Source: JAGOEY01 sp017997515
GTDB taxonomy: Bacteria > Pseudomonadota > Gammaproteobacteria > Burkholderiales > Burkholderiaceae_C
DNA: 64,000 bases
Direction: 5' to 3'
Assembly (NCBI GenBank): GCA_026314275.1
Contig: CP111109.1
Span: 2,542,001-2,606,000, forward strand
The notes under the pieces are model-generated. The model had not been told where the DNA came from. It saw only the letters and a list, made by a program, of their open reading frames with translations, and searched no databases. Shown piece after piece: positions 52,727 through 63,197 of this stretch. The position numbers and the translations under genes are program-made. The first letter of the stretch is position 1. Each line of letters opens with the position of its first letter.

Positions 52727-54013
52727 ATGCATCCTAAAGCCCTGTTGGAAGCCTGCACCGAACTGGTCCGGCTCACCCTTAAATTTGACCACCCCGCCGA
52801 CGCGGTGGTGGCCCGTTTCTTCCGCGAAAACCGCACTTTTGGCCCGCGCGAGCGCACCGCCCTGGCCGACACGGTCTATGCCGTGTTGCGCAAAAAGCTG
52901 CTGTTCGACCACATGGCCCCCTCGGGCAGCGGCCCGAAAGAGCGCCGCCTGGCCATTTTGGGTTTTGCCCACAGCACCAACGCCCAGGGCCGCGAGTTCC
53001 TGGCCGGGGCGCTGACCGACCAGGAGGCCCAGTGGCTGGCCCGCTGCGACAGCATCCAGGTCGGCGACCTGATGGAGCGCCACCGCCACAGCCTGCCGGA
53101 CTGGCTGGTCACGCCACTGAAGGCCCAGCTGGGCGACGGCTTCTGGCCGCTGGTGGCCGCGCTGGACGAACCCGCCGGTCTGGACGTGCGGGTCAACGTT
53201 TTGACAGAAAAACGGGCAGATGTGCAGAAGGAGCTTGCGAAGGCAGCTATTAAATCTGAAGCAACGAAGTATTCTCCCTGGGGCTTGCGTCTGGAAGGCA
53301 AACCGTCGCTGGCCAAAGTGGACGCGTTCACCCGTGGCGCCATCGAGGTGCAGGACGAAGGCTCCCAGTTGCTGGCCCTGGTGCTCGACGCCAAACGTGG
53401 CGAAATGGTGGTGGACTTCTGCGCAGGCGCGGGTGGCAAGACGCTGGCCATTGGTGCGTCCATGCGCAACACCGGGCGTTTGTACGCATTCGACACCTCG
53501 GGCCACCGGCTGGAGGCACTCAAGCCCCGGCTGGCGCGCAGCGGTTTGTCCAACGTGCACCCGGCCGCGCTGGCCCATGAGCGGGACGACCGCGTCAAAC
53601 GCCTGGCCGGCAAGATCGACCGCGTGCTGGTGGACGCACCCTGTTCGGGCCTGGGCACCTTGCGGCGCAACCCCGACCTGAAATGGCGCCAGACCCCGGA
53701 CACGGTGAAGGAGCTGACGGCCCTGCAAACCTCCATCCTGGAAAGTGCAGCACGCCTGCTCAAGTCCGGTGGGCGGCTGGTGTATGCCACCTGCAGCGTG
53801 TTGCCGCAGGAGAACGAAGAGATCGCCGAGGCGTTCTCCAAAGCACATCCTGACTTTGAACTGCTTGACATGCGTGAGCTGCTGACCCAGCTGAAGGTGG
53901 ATGCCGCCGCTGATCTGTGCAGCGGCCCCGCCACCGGTGGTGAATACCTGCGCCTGTGGCCCCACCAGCATGGCACCGACGGGTTCTTTGCGGCGGCCTG
54001 GAAGCGGAAGTAA
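52727..54013 (+). CDS. RsmB/NOP-family rRNA m5C methyltransferase
   Basis: 428 aa. The SAM site FCAGAGGKTLAIGA is at about 228. Catalytic cysteines are in DAPCSGLGTLRRNPDLKW (about 302) and YATCSVLPQENEE (about 350). It methylates cytosine C5 of RNA, by homology 16S rRNA. The N-terminal part is shorter than in enterobacterial RsmB. The segment around 53245-53265 has a weak resemblance to the repeat head, not listed as a copy. Confidence 0.9.
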   Translation: MHPKALLEACTELVRLTLKFDHPADAVVARFFRENRTFGPRERTALADTVYAVLRKKLLFDHMAPSGSGPKERRLAILGFAHSTNAQGREFLAGALTDQEAQWLARCDSIQVGDLMERHRHSLPDWLVTPLKAQLGDGFWPLVAALDEPAGLDVRVNVLTEKRADVQKELAKAAIKSEATKYSPWGLRLEGKPSLAKVDAFTRGAIEVQDEGSQLLALVLDAKRGEMVVDFCAGAGGKTLAIGASMRNTGRLYAFDTSGHRLEALKPRLARSGLSNVHPAALAHERDDRVKRLAGKIDRVLVDAPCSGLGTLRRNPDLKWRQTPDTVKELTALQTSILESAARLLKSGGRLVYATCSVLPQENEEIAEAFSKAHPDFELLDMRELLTQLKVDAAADLCSGPATGGEYLRLWPHQHGTDGFFAAAWKRK

Positions 54014-54136
54014 CCCGCACATTGCAGAGTGTGGTGCGGGGTTGATGCGGGGAAGTGCGGGGTATGGCAACCTAAAATGCCGGGTTTGCCAGACGATTCT
54101 TCTTGAAAATCCTTTTGAACCAAGGGCTTGTTGACT

Positions 54137-55351
54137 ATGTTGTTACCTGACTGGGCTGTGCTGAATGTGGTGGTGGACTGGCTCAGCACGGGACTTCTGG
54201 ATCTGACCTGGTGGCAGATCGTGCTGTACACACTGGTCACGACCCACATCACGATTGCCAGCGTCACGATTTACCTGCACCGGCACCAGGCGCACCGCGC
54301 CATGGACTTACACGCCATCCCCGCGCACTTTTTCCGTTTCTGGCTCTGGCTGGCCACTGCCCAGGTCACCAAGGAATGGGTGGCTGTGCACCGCAAGCAC
54401 CACGCCAAATGTGAAACCCAGGACGATCCGCACAGCCCGCAAGCCCACGGCATCAAGACGGTGTTGTGGACCGGGGCCGAGCTGTACCGCAAAGAAGCTG
54501 ACAACCTGGAAACCGTCTCCAAATACGGCCTGGGCACCCCCAACGACTGGATCGAGCGCAACCTGTATACACGTTTCAGTTCGTTGGGCATTGTGCTGAT
54601 GCTGTTCATCAACCTGGCCCTGTTTGGTGTGGCCGGGCTGGCGGTGTGGGCGGTGCAGATGGCCTGGATCCCGGTCACGGCGGCCGGCATCATCAACGGC
54701 ATCGGCCACTACTGGGGTTACCGCAATTTCGAGGCACCCGACGCCAGCACCAACATCTCACCCTGGGGCATCCTCATTGGCGGCGAAGAGCTGCACAACA
54801 ACCACCACACCTACCCGACATCGGCCAAGTTCTCGGTCAAACCCTACGAGTTCGACATGGGCTGGGTCTATATCCGTGTGCTGGAGCGTGTGGGGCTGGC
54901 CCGGGTCAAGAAAGTGCCGCCCAAGCTGCAGCTGGGTGCTGTGCAGCCTGTGGCCAACGAGAAAACGCTGGAAGCCTTGATCGCCAACCGCTACGAGGTC
55001 ATGGCCGGTTACGCCCGCGGGGTGCGCCAGGCCTGCCACGACGAGCTGGCCGTGCTCAAGGCAAAGCAGGCCGATCGGTCGGTGCTGCAGGCCGCCAAAC
55101 GCTGGCTGCACCGCGACGACGACAAAGTGCCCGCCGCCGCCCGCCCCCATGTCGAGCAGGCCCGTGCCGACCACCCGGTGCTCGACAAAATGGTGACCAT
55201 GCGTGAAGAGTTGCGCCAGCTCTGGCTCAATACCTCGCGTTCGCGTGAACATCTGGCAGCAGATCTGCAGGCCTGGTGCCACCGGGCGGAGGAGAGCGGG
55301 ATTGCTGCTTTGCGTGAGTTTTCGCTCAAATTGCGCTCTGCGCACGCTTGA
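54137..55351 (+). CDS. Membrane acyl-CoA/fatty-acid desaturase
   Basis: 404 aa from ATG 54137; TTG codons just upstream are less likely. Three histidine boxes for the di-iron site: HRHQAH (about 50), HRKHH (about 87) and HNNHH (about 221). Membrane spans lie near 20-50 and 150-195. The helical C-terminal extension (about 280-404) is longer than in basic delta-9 desaturases. It inserts a double bond in membrane lipid acyl chains. Confidence 0.93.
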   Translation: MLLPDWAVLNVVVDWLSTGLLDLTWWQIVLYTLVTTHITIASVTIYLHRHQAHRAMDLHAIPAHFFRFWLWLATAQVTKEWVAVHRKHHAKCETQDDPHSPQAHGIKTVLWTGAELYRKEADNLETVSKYGLGTPNDWIERNLYTRFSSLGIVLMLFINLALFGVAGLAVWAVQMAWIPVTAAGIINGIGHYWGYRNFEAPDASTNISPWGILIGGEELHNNHHTYPTSAKFSVKPYEFDMGWVYIRVLERVGLARVKKVPPKLQLGAVQPVANEKTLEALIANRYEVMAGYARGVRQACHDELAVLKAKQADRSVLQAAKRWLHRDDDKVPAAARPHVEQARADHPVLDKMVTMREELRQLWLNTSRSREHLAADLQAWCHRAEESGIAALREFSLKLRSAHA

Positions 55352-55394
55352 TTTCTTAGAAGTCCGGGCCATGCTGATTTTGTTGGCGTGCGCG

Positions 55395-55503
55395 GGATCG
55401 GGGTGCTGCGGCGCGCTGCTGCGCTCATGTCACCCAGCGCCAGCCTAGGGCTGGCGGCTTCCTTCTTTACTTCGCTTCGCAGCGCGCCGCAGCACCCCGA
55501 TCC
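55395..55503. repeat. 109-bp element with perfect 25-bp inverted repeats
   Basis: Arms 55395-55419 (GGATCGGGGTGCTGCGGCGC...) and 55479-55503 are exact reverse complements. A smaller hairpin CGCCAGCC-TAG-GGCTGGCG sits inside (55438-55456). No coding capacity. It lies in the 223-nt gap between the desaturase and the rpmG terminator. Confidence 0.82.
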
Positions 55504-55530
55504 GGGGTCAATTGGTTCATAAACGCCCAT

Positions 55531-55558
55531 AAAAAAACCGACCTGAGGTCGGTTTTTT
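55531..55558. terminator. Rho-independent terminator, rpmB-rpmG operon
   Basis: AAAAAACCGACC-TGA-GGTCGGTTTTTT. It is symmetrical with A and T tracts, so it works in both directions and also closes the desaturase transcript. Confidence 0.93.
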
Positions 55559-55574
55559 GATTTGGAATCGCAGC

Positions 55575-55745
55575 TTACTTCAGCTTGATTTCTTTGTAGT
55601 CAACGTGCTTGCGAGCTTTGGGATCAAACTTGCTGATCAGCATCTTCTCGGGCATGGTCTTCTTGTTCTTGGTCGTGGTGTAGAAGTGACCGGTGCCGGC
55701 AGTGGATTCCAGCTTGATTTTTTCGCGTCCGCCTTTGGTTGCCAT
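55575..55745 (-). CDS. rpmG: 50S ribosomal protein L33
   Basis: 56 aa, MATKGGREKIKLESTAG at the start and DPKARKHVDYKEIKLK-type end, the standard L33 lacking CxxC zinc pairs. The ribosome site AAGGAG lies 8 nt before ATG. Follows rpmB by 12 nt, the usual order. Confidence 0.97.
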   Translation of the reverse strand: MATKGGREKIKLESTAGTGHFYTTTKNKKTMPEKMLISKFDPKARKHVDYKEIKLK

Positions 55746-55757
55746 GGTGCGTGCTCC

Positions 55758-55991
55758 TTATGCTTGGCCGCGTGCGCGCAGGTCTGCGAGCACGGCGTCG
55801 ATGCCGTTTTTGTCGATGAGGCGCAGGGCTGCGCTGGAAATACGCAGGCGAACCCAGCGGTTTTCAGTCTCGACCCAGAAACGACGGTATTGCAGGTTCG
55901 GCAGGAACCGGCGCTTGGTTTTGTTGTTGGCGTGGGAAACATTGTTCCCAACCATCGGGCCTTTACCCGTGACTTGACAGACGCGTGCCAT
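55758..55991 (-). CDS. rpmB: 50S ribosomal protein L28
   Basis: 77 aa from ATG 55991 (MARVCQVTGKGPMVGNN). NVSHANNKTKRRFLPNLQ is the L28 signature. A component of the large subunit. First gene of rpmB-rpmG. A long upstream open frame is not conserved. Confidence 0.97.
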   Translation of the reverse strand: MARVCQVTGKGPMVGNNVSHANNKTKRRFLPNLQYRRFWVETENRWVRLRISSAALRLIDKNGIDAVLADLRARGQA

Positions 55992-56134
55992 GTGGACACT
56001 CCTATATACAAGCTGGTACGGGCCAAAACGCATGTTTTGCACCCGTGGGTTACAGCTTGACCTCGCCAAAAACGGGTGGCGGGATCCCGGCTGCCGAACG
56101 CGCCCAAAGGCTGCAGGTTTCGGCAAAGCCTGCG

Positions 56135-56140
56135 ATTATA
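56135..56140 (-). promoter_or_regulatory. Candidate -10 box of rpmB-rpmG promoter
   Basis: A perfect TATAAT read on the minus strand, about 140 nt before rpmB in the gap after trxB. No good -35 at 16-18 nt, so the call is tentative. Confidence 0.4.
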
Positions 56141-56156
56141 GCCTGATCGGGTCCGA

Positions 56157-57104
<948 letters not shown>

Positions 57105-57278
57105 GGTAAAAATCCCTGGTCAGATCGCTGAAAAAGTCGTTGGGGACACAGAACGTCCTTGAGGCGACAGGCGACAAGTATCGCCGCTGGAACGGCCGGG
57201 CGTTGGTGGTAGTTTTAATCACCGCAATTGCAAAAAACCATTCAACGCACCCCTGCGGTGGATAAGAGGAGTCAGAAG

Positions 57279-57953
57279 TTGTCCATTCTTTCGAACGTCG
57301 AACTGTTGCGCCGGGTTCCTTTGTTCTCGCTCTTGACCGATGCCCAGGCACAGCAGGTGGCCGACGCTGTGGTCAAGCGCCGCTTCAAGCGCGGGGATCG
57401 TATTGTGGAGCAGGGCCACAAGTCGAACGCCTTGTTCATCATCCTGGCCGGTCGGGCGCGGGTGCTGGCCACGGACACGCGGGGGCGCGAGGTGATCCTG
57501 GCGACGCTGCAGCAGGGCGACTACATCGGGGAAATGAGCCTGATCGACAACGAACCCCATTCCGCCAGTGTGCGTGCCGAGGTGCAAACCGATGTGTTGA
57601 TGCTGGGGCGTGCCGAATTTGCACGCTGTATGCCCGACAGCAGCTCCATGGCCTACGCCGTCATGCGTGTGCTGGTGCAGCGTTTGCGCCAGTCGGTGCG
57701 CAACATCGAGTCGCTGGCGTTGATGGATGTGTACGGGCGGCTGGCCCGGGTGCTGCTGGAGATCGCCGAACCCGATGCGTCAGGCGACCTGGTCATCAAT
57801 GAAAAAATTTCGCGCCTGGATTTGGGCAAGATGGTGGGGGCCTCCCGCGAAATGGTCACGCGGGTCATGAAAGACCTCGAAGAGCGGGGTTTTGTGGTGC
57901 CGCGGCTCGACGGATCCATGGCGGTGAAAGAGCACATGGACACCTTGATTTGA
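57279..57953 (+). CDS. Crp/Fnr-family transcriptional regulator
   Basis: 224 aa from TTG 57279, which follows GAGGAG at 8 nt; TTG 57228 is an alternative that lacks such a site. The cyclic-nucleotide-binding domain is at about 10-130 and a Crp helix-turn-helix at about 165-215 (LDLGKMVGASREMVTRVMKDLEE). There is no cysteine cluster, so it is not an Fe-S Fnr. Ligand unknown. It stands between trxB and ftsK. Confidence 0.88.
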   Translation: MSILSNVELLRRVPLFSLLTDAQAQQVADAVVKRRFKRGDRIVEQGHKSNALFIILAGRARVLATDTRGREVILATLQQGDYIGEMSLIDNEPHSASVRAEVQTDVLMLGRAEFARCMPDSSSMAYAVMRVLVQRLRQSVRNIESLALMDVYGRLARVLLEIAEPDASGDLVINEKISRLDLGKMVGASREMVTRVMKDLEERGFVVPRLDGSMAVKEHMDTLI

Positions 57954-58009
57954 GGCCTTTGACCGTCCGTTGGCGCTCTGGGTGTATGGGGTAAGCTCTG
58001 GAGGCCGTT

Positions 58010-60340
58010 ATGACTTACTCCCTCAAAACCCTGACTTCTCCTTCCGCAGGACGGGCTCCTGCACCTGTGTCCGCTGCGCGTTTTGCGCATGAAACCATTT
58101 TGATTCTGGGCATGCTGGCCCTGCTGTTCTGGTTGCTGGCCCTGTTGAGTTATTCCGCCCGCGACGCGGCTTGGTCCACCTCGGGGGCTGGTGGTGCGGT
58201 GGCTGCCAACTGGGGCGGACGCCTGGGGGCTTGGCTGGCCGATCTGAGCTACTTTTTGCTGGGGTTTTCCGTCTGGTGGTGTTTTGCGGCGGGGCTGCGG
58301 GCCTGGCTGGCTTCGCTGGCGCGCTGGATGCGGGGCAGCGGTGTGGCCCCCCAGCCTGAAGAGGGGCCACGCTGGAAAAGCAGCCGTGCTGTTTTCTGGG
58401 GCGGCCTGGTGCTGCTGTTGATCGGCAGCGCGGTGCTGGAGTGGTCGCGCCTGTACCGGTTTGAGGGGCGTCTGCCAGGCCACTCGGGCGGCATCCTTGG
58501 TTACATGCTGGGGCCTGTGGGCGTCAAGTGGATGGGGTTCACGGGTTCAGGCCTGGCCAGCATCGTGCTGGTGGTGGTGGGGATGGCCATGGTGTTCCGG
58601 TTTTCCTGGGGGCATGCGGCTGAAGTGCTGGGCGGCTGGCTGTATTCGCTGGTCGAAACCCGGCGCGAAAAACGCGAAATGGCCCAGGATCTGGAGGTTG
58701 GCAAACAGGCCGCCCGCGAGCGCGAAGAGGTGTTACATGAGGTGCGGACCGAAACGGAGGTCTACCACCCCAAACCCGTGCAGATCGAGCCTGTGATGCA
58801 CGACGTGCCCAAGAGTGAACGCGTGGTGAAAGAGCGCCAGAAGCCGCTGTTCACCGAAATGCCCGACAGCAAGCTGCCGCAGGTGGACTTGCTCGATGCC
58901 GCCTCGGGCCGCCAGGAAACCGTGTCGCCCGAGACGCTGGAGATGACCAGCCGGATGATCGAGAAGAAGCTCAAGGACTTTGGCGTGGAAGTGCGCGTGG
59001 TGCTGGCCTCGCCCGGCCCTGTCATCACACGCTACGAAATCGAGCCTGCCACCGGTGTCAAGGGCTCCCAAATTGTCGGCCTGGCCAAGGATTTGGCACG
59101 CAGCCTGAGCTTGGTCTCCATCCGTGTGGTCGAAACCATCCCCGGCAAGAATTACATGGCGCTGGAGCTGCCCAACGCCAAGCGCCAGGCGATCAAACTC
59201 AGCGAAATTCTGGGCTCGCAGGTGTACCACGAGGCCAAGTCCATGCTGACCATGGGCCTGGGCAAGGACATCATTGGCAACCCCATCGTGGCCGACCTTG
59301 CCAAGATGCCACACGTGCTAGTGGCCGGTACGACGGGTTCCGGCAAGTCGGTGGGTATCAATGCCATGATTTTGAGCCTGCTCTACAAGGCCGATGCACG
59401 CGACGTGCGGCTCTTGATGATCGACCCGAAGATGCTCGAAATGTCGGTGTACGAAGGCATTCCGCACCTGTTGGCCCCCGTGGTCACCGACATGCGCCAA
59501 GCCGCACACGGCCTGACCTGGTGTGTGGCCGAGATGGAGCGCCGCTACAAACTGCTGAGCAAGATGGGTGTGCGTAACTTGGCGGGCTACAACGCCAAGA
59601 TTGATGAAGCCGCTGCGCGCGAAGAGTTCATCTACAACCCGTTCAGTCTGACACCTGACAGCCCTGAGCCCCTGAAGCGTGAGCCCCACATCGTGGTGGT
59701 GATCGACGAGTTGGCCGACCTGATGATGGTGGTGGGCAAGAAGATCGAAGAACTCATTGCCCGGCTGGCCCAAAAGGCCCGTGCCGCAGGTATCCATTTG
59801 ATTCTGGCCACCCAGCGCCCCAGCGTGGACGTGATCACCGGCCTGATCAAGGCCAACATCCCAACCCGTATCTCTTTCAAGGTCAGCAGCAAGATTGACA
59901 GCCGCACCATTCTGGACCAGATGGGCGCCGAAGCCCTGCTGGGCCTGGGTGACATGTTGTACATGCCCGGCAGTGGTATGCCGACGCGGGTACACGGCGC
60001 TTTTGTGAGTGACGAGGAAGTGCACCGCGTGGTGAGTTACCTCAAAACCCAGGGCGAGCCTGATTACATCGAAGGTGTGCTCGAAGGGGGAACTGTGGAC
60101 GGCGACGGTGATCCCATGGGGGAGGGTGGCGAAGGCGGCGAGAAAGACCCGATGTACGACCAGGCGGTTGAAGTCGTGCTCAAGAACCGCAAGGCCAGCA
60201 TTTCGCTGGTGCAACGCCACCTGAAGATTGGCTACAACCGCGCCGCGCGGCTGGTCGAGGACATGGAAAAAGCGGGGCTGGTCAGCGCCATGAGTGGTGC
60301 GGGCCAACGCGAGATTCTCGTGCCCGCACGTGCTGAATAA
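58010..60340 (+). CDS. ftsK: DNA translocase FtsK
   Basis: 776 aa. Four membrane spans at about 29-48, 74-100, 125-143 and 180-200. A short linker is followed by alpha and beta domains with Walker A AGTTGSGKS (about 438) and Walker B VVIDELADLM (about 562). The C-terminal gamma winged helix (about 710-776) would read KOPS-type sites. It pumps DNA at the division septum and activates XerCD. It is followed 4 nt later by lolA. Confidence 0.97.
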   Translation: MTYSLKTLTSPSAGRAPAPVSAARFAHETILILGMLALLFWLLALLSYSARDAAWSTSGAGGAVAANWGGRLGAWLADLSYFLLGFSVWWCFAAGLRAWLASLARWMRGSGVAPQPEEGPRWKSSRAVFWGGLVLLLIGSAVLEWSRLYRFEGRLPGHSGGILGYMLGPVGVKWMGFTGSGLASIVLVVVGMAMVFRFSWGHAAEVLGGWLYSLVETRREKREMAQDLEVGKQAAREREEVLHEVRTETEVYHPKPVQIEPVMHDVPKSERVVKERQKPLFTEMPDSKLPQVDLLDAASGRQETVSPETLEMTSRMIEKKLKDFGVEVRVVLASPGPVITRYEIEPATGVKGSQIVGLAKDLARSLSLVSIRVVETIPGKNYMALELPNAKRQAIKLSEILGSQVYHEAKSMLTMGLGKDIIGNPIVADLAKMPHVLVAGTTGSGKSVGINAMILSLLYKADARDVRLLMIDPKMLEMSVYEGIPHLLAPVVTDMRQAAHGLTWCVAEMERRYKLLSKMGVRNLAGYNAKIDEAAAREEFIYNPFSLTPDSPEPLKREPHIVVVIDELADLMMVVGKKIEELIARLAQKARAAGIHLILATQRPSVDVITGLIKANIPTRISFKVSSKIDSRTILDQMGAEALLGLGDMLYMPGSGMPTRVHGAFVSDEEVHRVVSYLKTQGEPDYIEGVLEGGTVDGDGDPMGEGGEGGEKDPMYDQAVEVVLKNRKASISLVQRHLKIGYNRAARLVEDMEKAGLVSAMSGAGQREILVPARAE

Positions 60341-60344
60341 CACC

Positions 60345-60989
60345 ATGAAAAAGATATTTGCTTCTATTTTGATAGCTACTGGCGCACAGCTGGCATGCGC
60401 TAGCGGCCTGGAAAGCTTGGAAAACTTCGTCAAGACGGTGAAAACCGGCAAGGCTGCGTTCACCCAGGTCGTCACAGCCCCCGCGAAAGACGGGCAGGCC
60501 GCGCGCAGCAAGACGTCCAGCGGGACGTTTGAATTCCAGCGACCCAACCGCTTTCGTTTTGTGTACCAGAAGCCTTTTGCCCAAACCATCGTGGCCGACG
60601 GCCAGACCTTGTGGTTACACGATGTGGACCTGAACCAGGTCACGGCCCGCCCGCAGTCGCAGGTGCTGGGCTCCACGCCCGCCGCGCTGATTGCCGCCGC
60701 GCCCGACCTGCGGGCCTTACAGGCCGATTTCGCCCTGCAGGCCGCACCGGACAAGGATGGTCTGCAATGGGTGAATGCCACCCCCAAGTCCAAAGACGGG
60801 CAGTTGCAAAGTGTGCGGATTGGCTTCAAGCCCGCTGACAAGGGCGATGAACTGGCCGTGCTGGAGATTCTGGACAGCTTTGGCCAGCGCTCGGTGCTCA
60901 GTTTTTCGGGCTTCCAGGTCAACCCCAGCCTGCCCGCTGACAGCTTCCAGTTCAAACCACCCGCCGGGGCGGATGTGCTGCGGCAATAA
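60345..60989 (+). CDS. lolA: Outer-membrane lipoprotein carrier protein LolA
   Basis: 214 aa. Signal peptide of about 19 residues (MKKIFASILIATGAQLACA) followed by the LolA barrel: FEFQRPNRFRFVYQKPF and QTLWLHDVDLNQVT are typical. It carries lipoproteins through the periplasm from LolCDE to the outer membrane. Residues about 6-25, nearly the entire signal peptide after MKKIF, are encoded by a dispersed-repeat copy. The length and the A-C-A cleavage site appear normal. Confidence 0.95.
   Translation: MKKIFASILIATGAQLACASGLESLENFVKTVKTGKAAFTQVVTAPAKDGQAARSKTSSGTFEFQRPNRFRFVYQKPFAQTIVADGQTLWLHDVDLNQVTARPQSQVLGSTPAALIAAAPDLRALQADFALQAAPDKDGLQWVNATPKSKDGQLQSVRIGFKPADKGDELAVLEILDSFGQRSVLSFSGFQVNPSLPADSFQFKPPAGADVLRQ
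60361..60420 (+). repeat. Dispersed ~60-bp repeat forming the lolA signal-peptide codons
   Basis: TTCTATTTTGATAGCTACTG, then GGCGCACAGC...ATGCGCTAGCGGCC, an especially close match to the family pattern. Confidence 0.85.
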
Positions 60990-61022
60990 GCCGCCATCTT
61001 TCATGCCTGCTGGCCGCGTGAA

Positions 61023-61658
61023 TCAGTACAGCGTGGCCTGTTGACGGGCGGGCAGCGCCGCATCGTAAGCCTGCCCGTCGATCTGGTCCTGCGTCAGTGC
61101 CGCGAGGATGGTGCCAGCGGTGGGCACGGCAGGTCGGGCATCCGGTGCCACTGGCTGCCAGAGTCTTGACCGCTGAATTGCCCGTGCACACTGGAAATAC
61201 ACCGTGTCCACCTGGATGTTCAGCACACACTGGGGTGGTTTGCCGTCCACTGCAAAACGCTGGAGCAAGGCCGGGTCCACCGTGATGCTGGCGCGCCCGT
61301 TGACACGCAGGGTTTCACCCCCACCCGGAATCAAAAACAGCAGTGCAACCCGTGGGTCGGCCAGGATGTTGCGCAGGCTGTCCACCCGGTTGTTGCCACG
61401 GCGCTCGGGCAGCAGCAGGGTGTGTTCGTCCTGCACCACCACAAAACCGGGCGGGTCACCCCGCGGCGATGCATCCAGCCCACCGGGGCCGCTGGTTGCC
61501 AACACCACAAACGGTGACGCTTCGATCATGGCCCGGTAGTGCGGGTGGATAAATGGCACCTCTTTCTTGAGCGAGGCTTCACCAACAAGGCCAAAAAGCG
61601 CGTCGAGTTGCGCAACGCTGTGGATGCCGTGGGGAGAGTGGGGGGCGGGTGTGTACAT
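61023..61658 (-). CDS. Pyridoxamine 5'-phosphate oxidase-fold FMN protein
   Basis: 211 aa from ATG 61658. Split-barrel motifs: VVLATSGPGGLDASPRGD (about 50), LLPERRGNNRVDSLRNI and RVALLFLIPG. This is the MSMEG_1061-like group, FMN- or F420-dependent oxidoreductases of unknown substrate. The longer open frame upstream overlaps rarA and is rejected. It converges with lolA and diverges from rarA. Confidence 0.87.
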   Translation of the reverse strand: MYTPAPHSPHGIHSVAQLDALFGLVGEASLKKEVPFIHPHYRAMIEASPFVVLATSGPGGLDASPRGDPPGFVVVQDEHTLLLPERRGNNRVDSLRNILADPRVALLFLIPGGGETLRVNGRASITVDPALLQRFAVDGKPPQCVLNIQVDTVYFQCARAIQRSRLWQPVAPDARPAVPTAGTILAALTQDQIDGQAYDAALPARQQATLY

Positions 61659-61734
61659 GGTGGTGGGGCGGTTTATCCTTGTACCCTCTGGGCTGCTGTG
61701 ATGACCATTTTCTCTGACTTCGCTGACCACCACC

Positions 61735-63039
61735 ATGGATGACCTGTTCCACTCCGCCCCCGCGGCCCCATTGGCCGAGGCTTTGCGGCCTACCAGCCTG
61801 GACGAAGTGATTGGCCAGTCGCACCTGATCGGGCCGGGCAAACCCCTGCGCCTGGCGTTCGAGTCGGGTAAACCCCATTCAATGATCCTGTGGGGCCCGC
61901 CGGGTGTGGGCAAAACCACGCTGGCACGGCTTACGGCGCGGGCTTTTGGCTATGAATTTATTGCGCTGTCGGCGGTGTTTGCGGGTGTCAAGGACATCCG
62001 TGCCGCCATGGAGCAGGCCGAACACAACCTGGCGCGGGGCAAAAAAACGATCCTGTTTGTGGACGAAATTCACCGCTTCAACAAAAGCCAGCAAGACGGC
62101 CTGTTGCCGTTTGTGGAGTCGGGGCTGGTCACCTTTGTCGGTGCGACCACCGAAAACCCGTCGTTCGAGGTGAACTCGGCCCTGTTGTCGCGCGCCCAGG
62201 TGTATGTGCTGCAGGTGCTGGCCGACGACGAGCTGCGGCTGCTGGTGCAGCGCGCCCGCGAGCGGGTGCTGGCCCATCTGCAGCTGGACGATGCCGCCAT
62301 CAACACCCTGGTCTGTTATGCCGACGGCGACGCCCGCAGGCTGCTGAACCTGCTGGAGCAGACCGACACCGCGGCCCGATCGTCTGGCACTGACACCATC
62401 AGCACCGAATTTTTGCAAAACGCGCTGAGCCTGAACGCCCGCCGCTTCGACAAGGGTGGCGACAACTTCTACGACCAGATATCGGCCCTGCACAAATCGG
62501 TGCGTGGCTCCCACCCCGATGCAGCCTTGTACTGGTTGTGCCGCATGCTGGACGGTGGGGCCGACGCTAAATACCTGTCCCGGCGTATTGTGCGGATGGC
62601 GTGGGAAGACATCGGCTTGGCCGACCCACGCGCCATGCAGATGGCCAACGACGCAGCCGCCACCTTCGAGCGGCTGGGTTCCCCCGAGGGGGATCTGGCA
62701 CTTGCCCAGGCCGTGATCTACCTGGCGATTGCGCCCAAGAGTAATGCGGGCTACATGGCCTACAACCAGGCCAAGGCCTTTATCAAGAAGGACAAATCGC
62801 GCGAGGTGCCGGTGCATCTGCGCAATGCGCCCACGAAGCTGATGAAAGAGCTGGGCCACGGTCGCGAGTACCGCTACGCCCATGACGAGCCCGAAGCCTA
62901 TGCGGCGGGGGAAACCTACCTGCCCGAGGGCATGCCCGAGCCTGGCTGGTACCGGCCCGTGCCACGCGGCCTCGAGGCCAAGATCGCCGACAAACTGGCC
63001 CACCTGCACAAGCTGGACAAGGACGCCGGACTGGAATAA
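61735..63039 (+). CDS. rarA: Replication-associated recombination protein RarA (MgsA)
   Basis: 434 aa. Clamp-loader-like AAA+ with Walker A GPPGVGKTT (about 53), Walker B FVDEIHRFNK (about 108) and arginine finger region NPSFEVNSALLSR. The C-terminal tetramer domain has GSHPDAALYWLCRML and IGLADPRAMQ. It acts at stalled forks. Confidence 0.95.
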   Translation: MDDLFHSAPAAPLAEALRPTSLDEVIGQSHLIGPGKPLRLAFESGKPHSMILWGPPGVGKTTLARLTARAFGYEFIALSAVFAGVKDIRAAMEQAEHNLARGKKTILFVDEIHRFNKSQQDGLLPFVESGLVTFVGATTENPSFEVNSALLSRAQVYVLQVLADDELRLLVQRARERVLAHLQLDDAAINTLVCYADGDARRLLNLLEQTDTAARSSGTDTISTEFLQNALSLNARRFDKGGDNFYDQISALHKSVRGSHPDAALYWLCRMLDGGADAKYLSRRIVRMAWEDIGLADPRAMQMANDAAATFERLGSPEGDLALAQAVIYLAIAPKSNAGYMAYNQAKAFIKKDKSREVPVHLRNAPTKLMKELGHGREYRYAHDEPEAYAAGETYLPEGMPEPGWYRPVPRGLEAKIADKLAHLHKLDKDAGLE

Positions 63040-63197
63040 GTGGGCAGAGCGTGGGGCTGTTTTCCATAAGCGCACCTGATGGCAGCGGAAAACCGCTAAT
63101 CCACCCGTGGCATGCTTCCAAAATGGTGCCCTTCGAGGGAAAACCCGCTGCACGGGGGCCCTTCCATGCACCGGGGCCGTGCGTACAATCCCCGACC

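Noticed and set aside
53245..53265. GCTATTAAATCTGAAGC in the RsmB-like gene as a repeat copy
   Set aside because: Only the head is similar; the downstream GCGC...GCGC block is missing.
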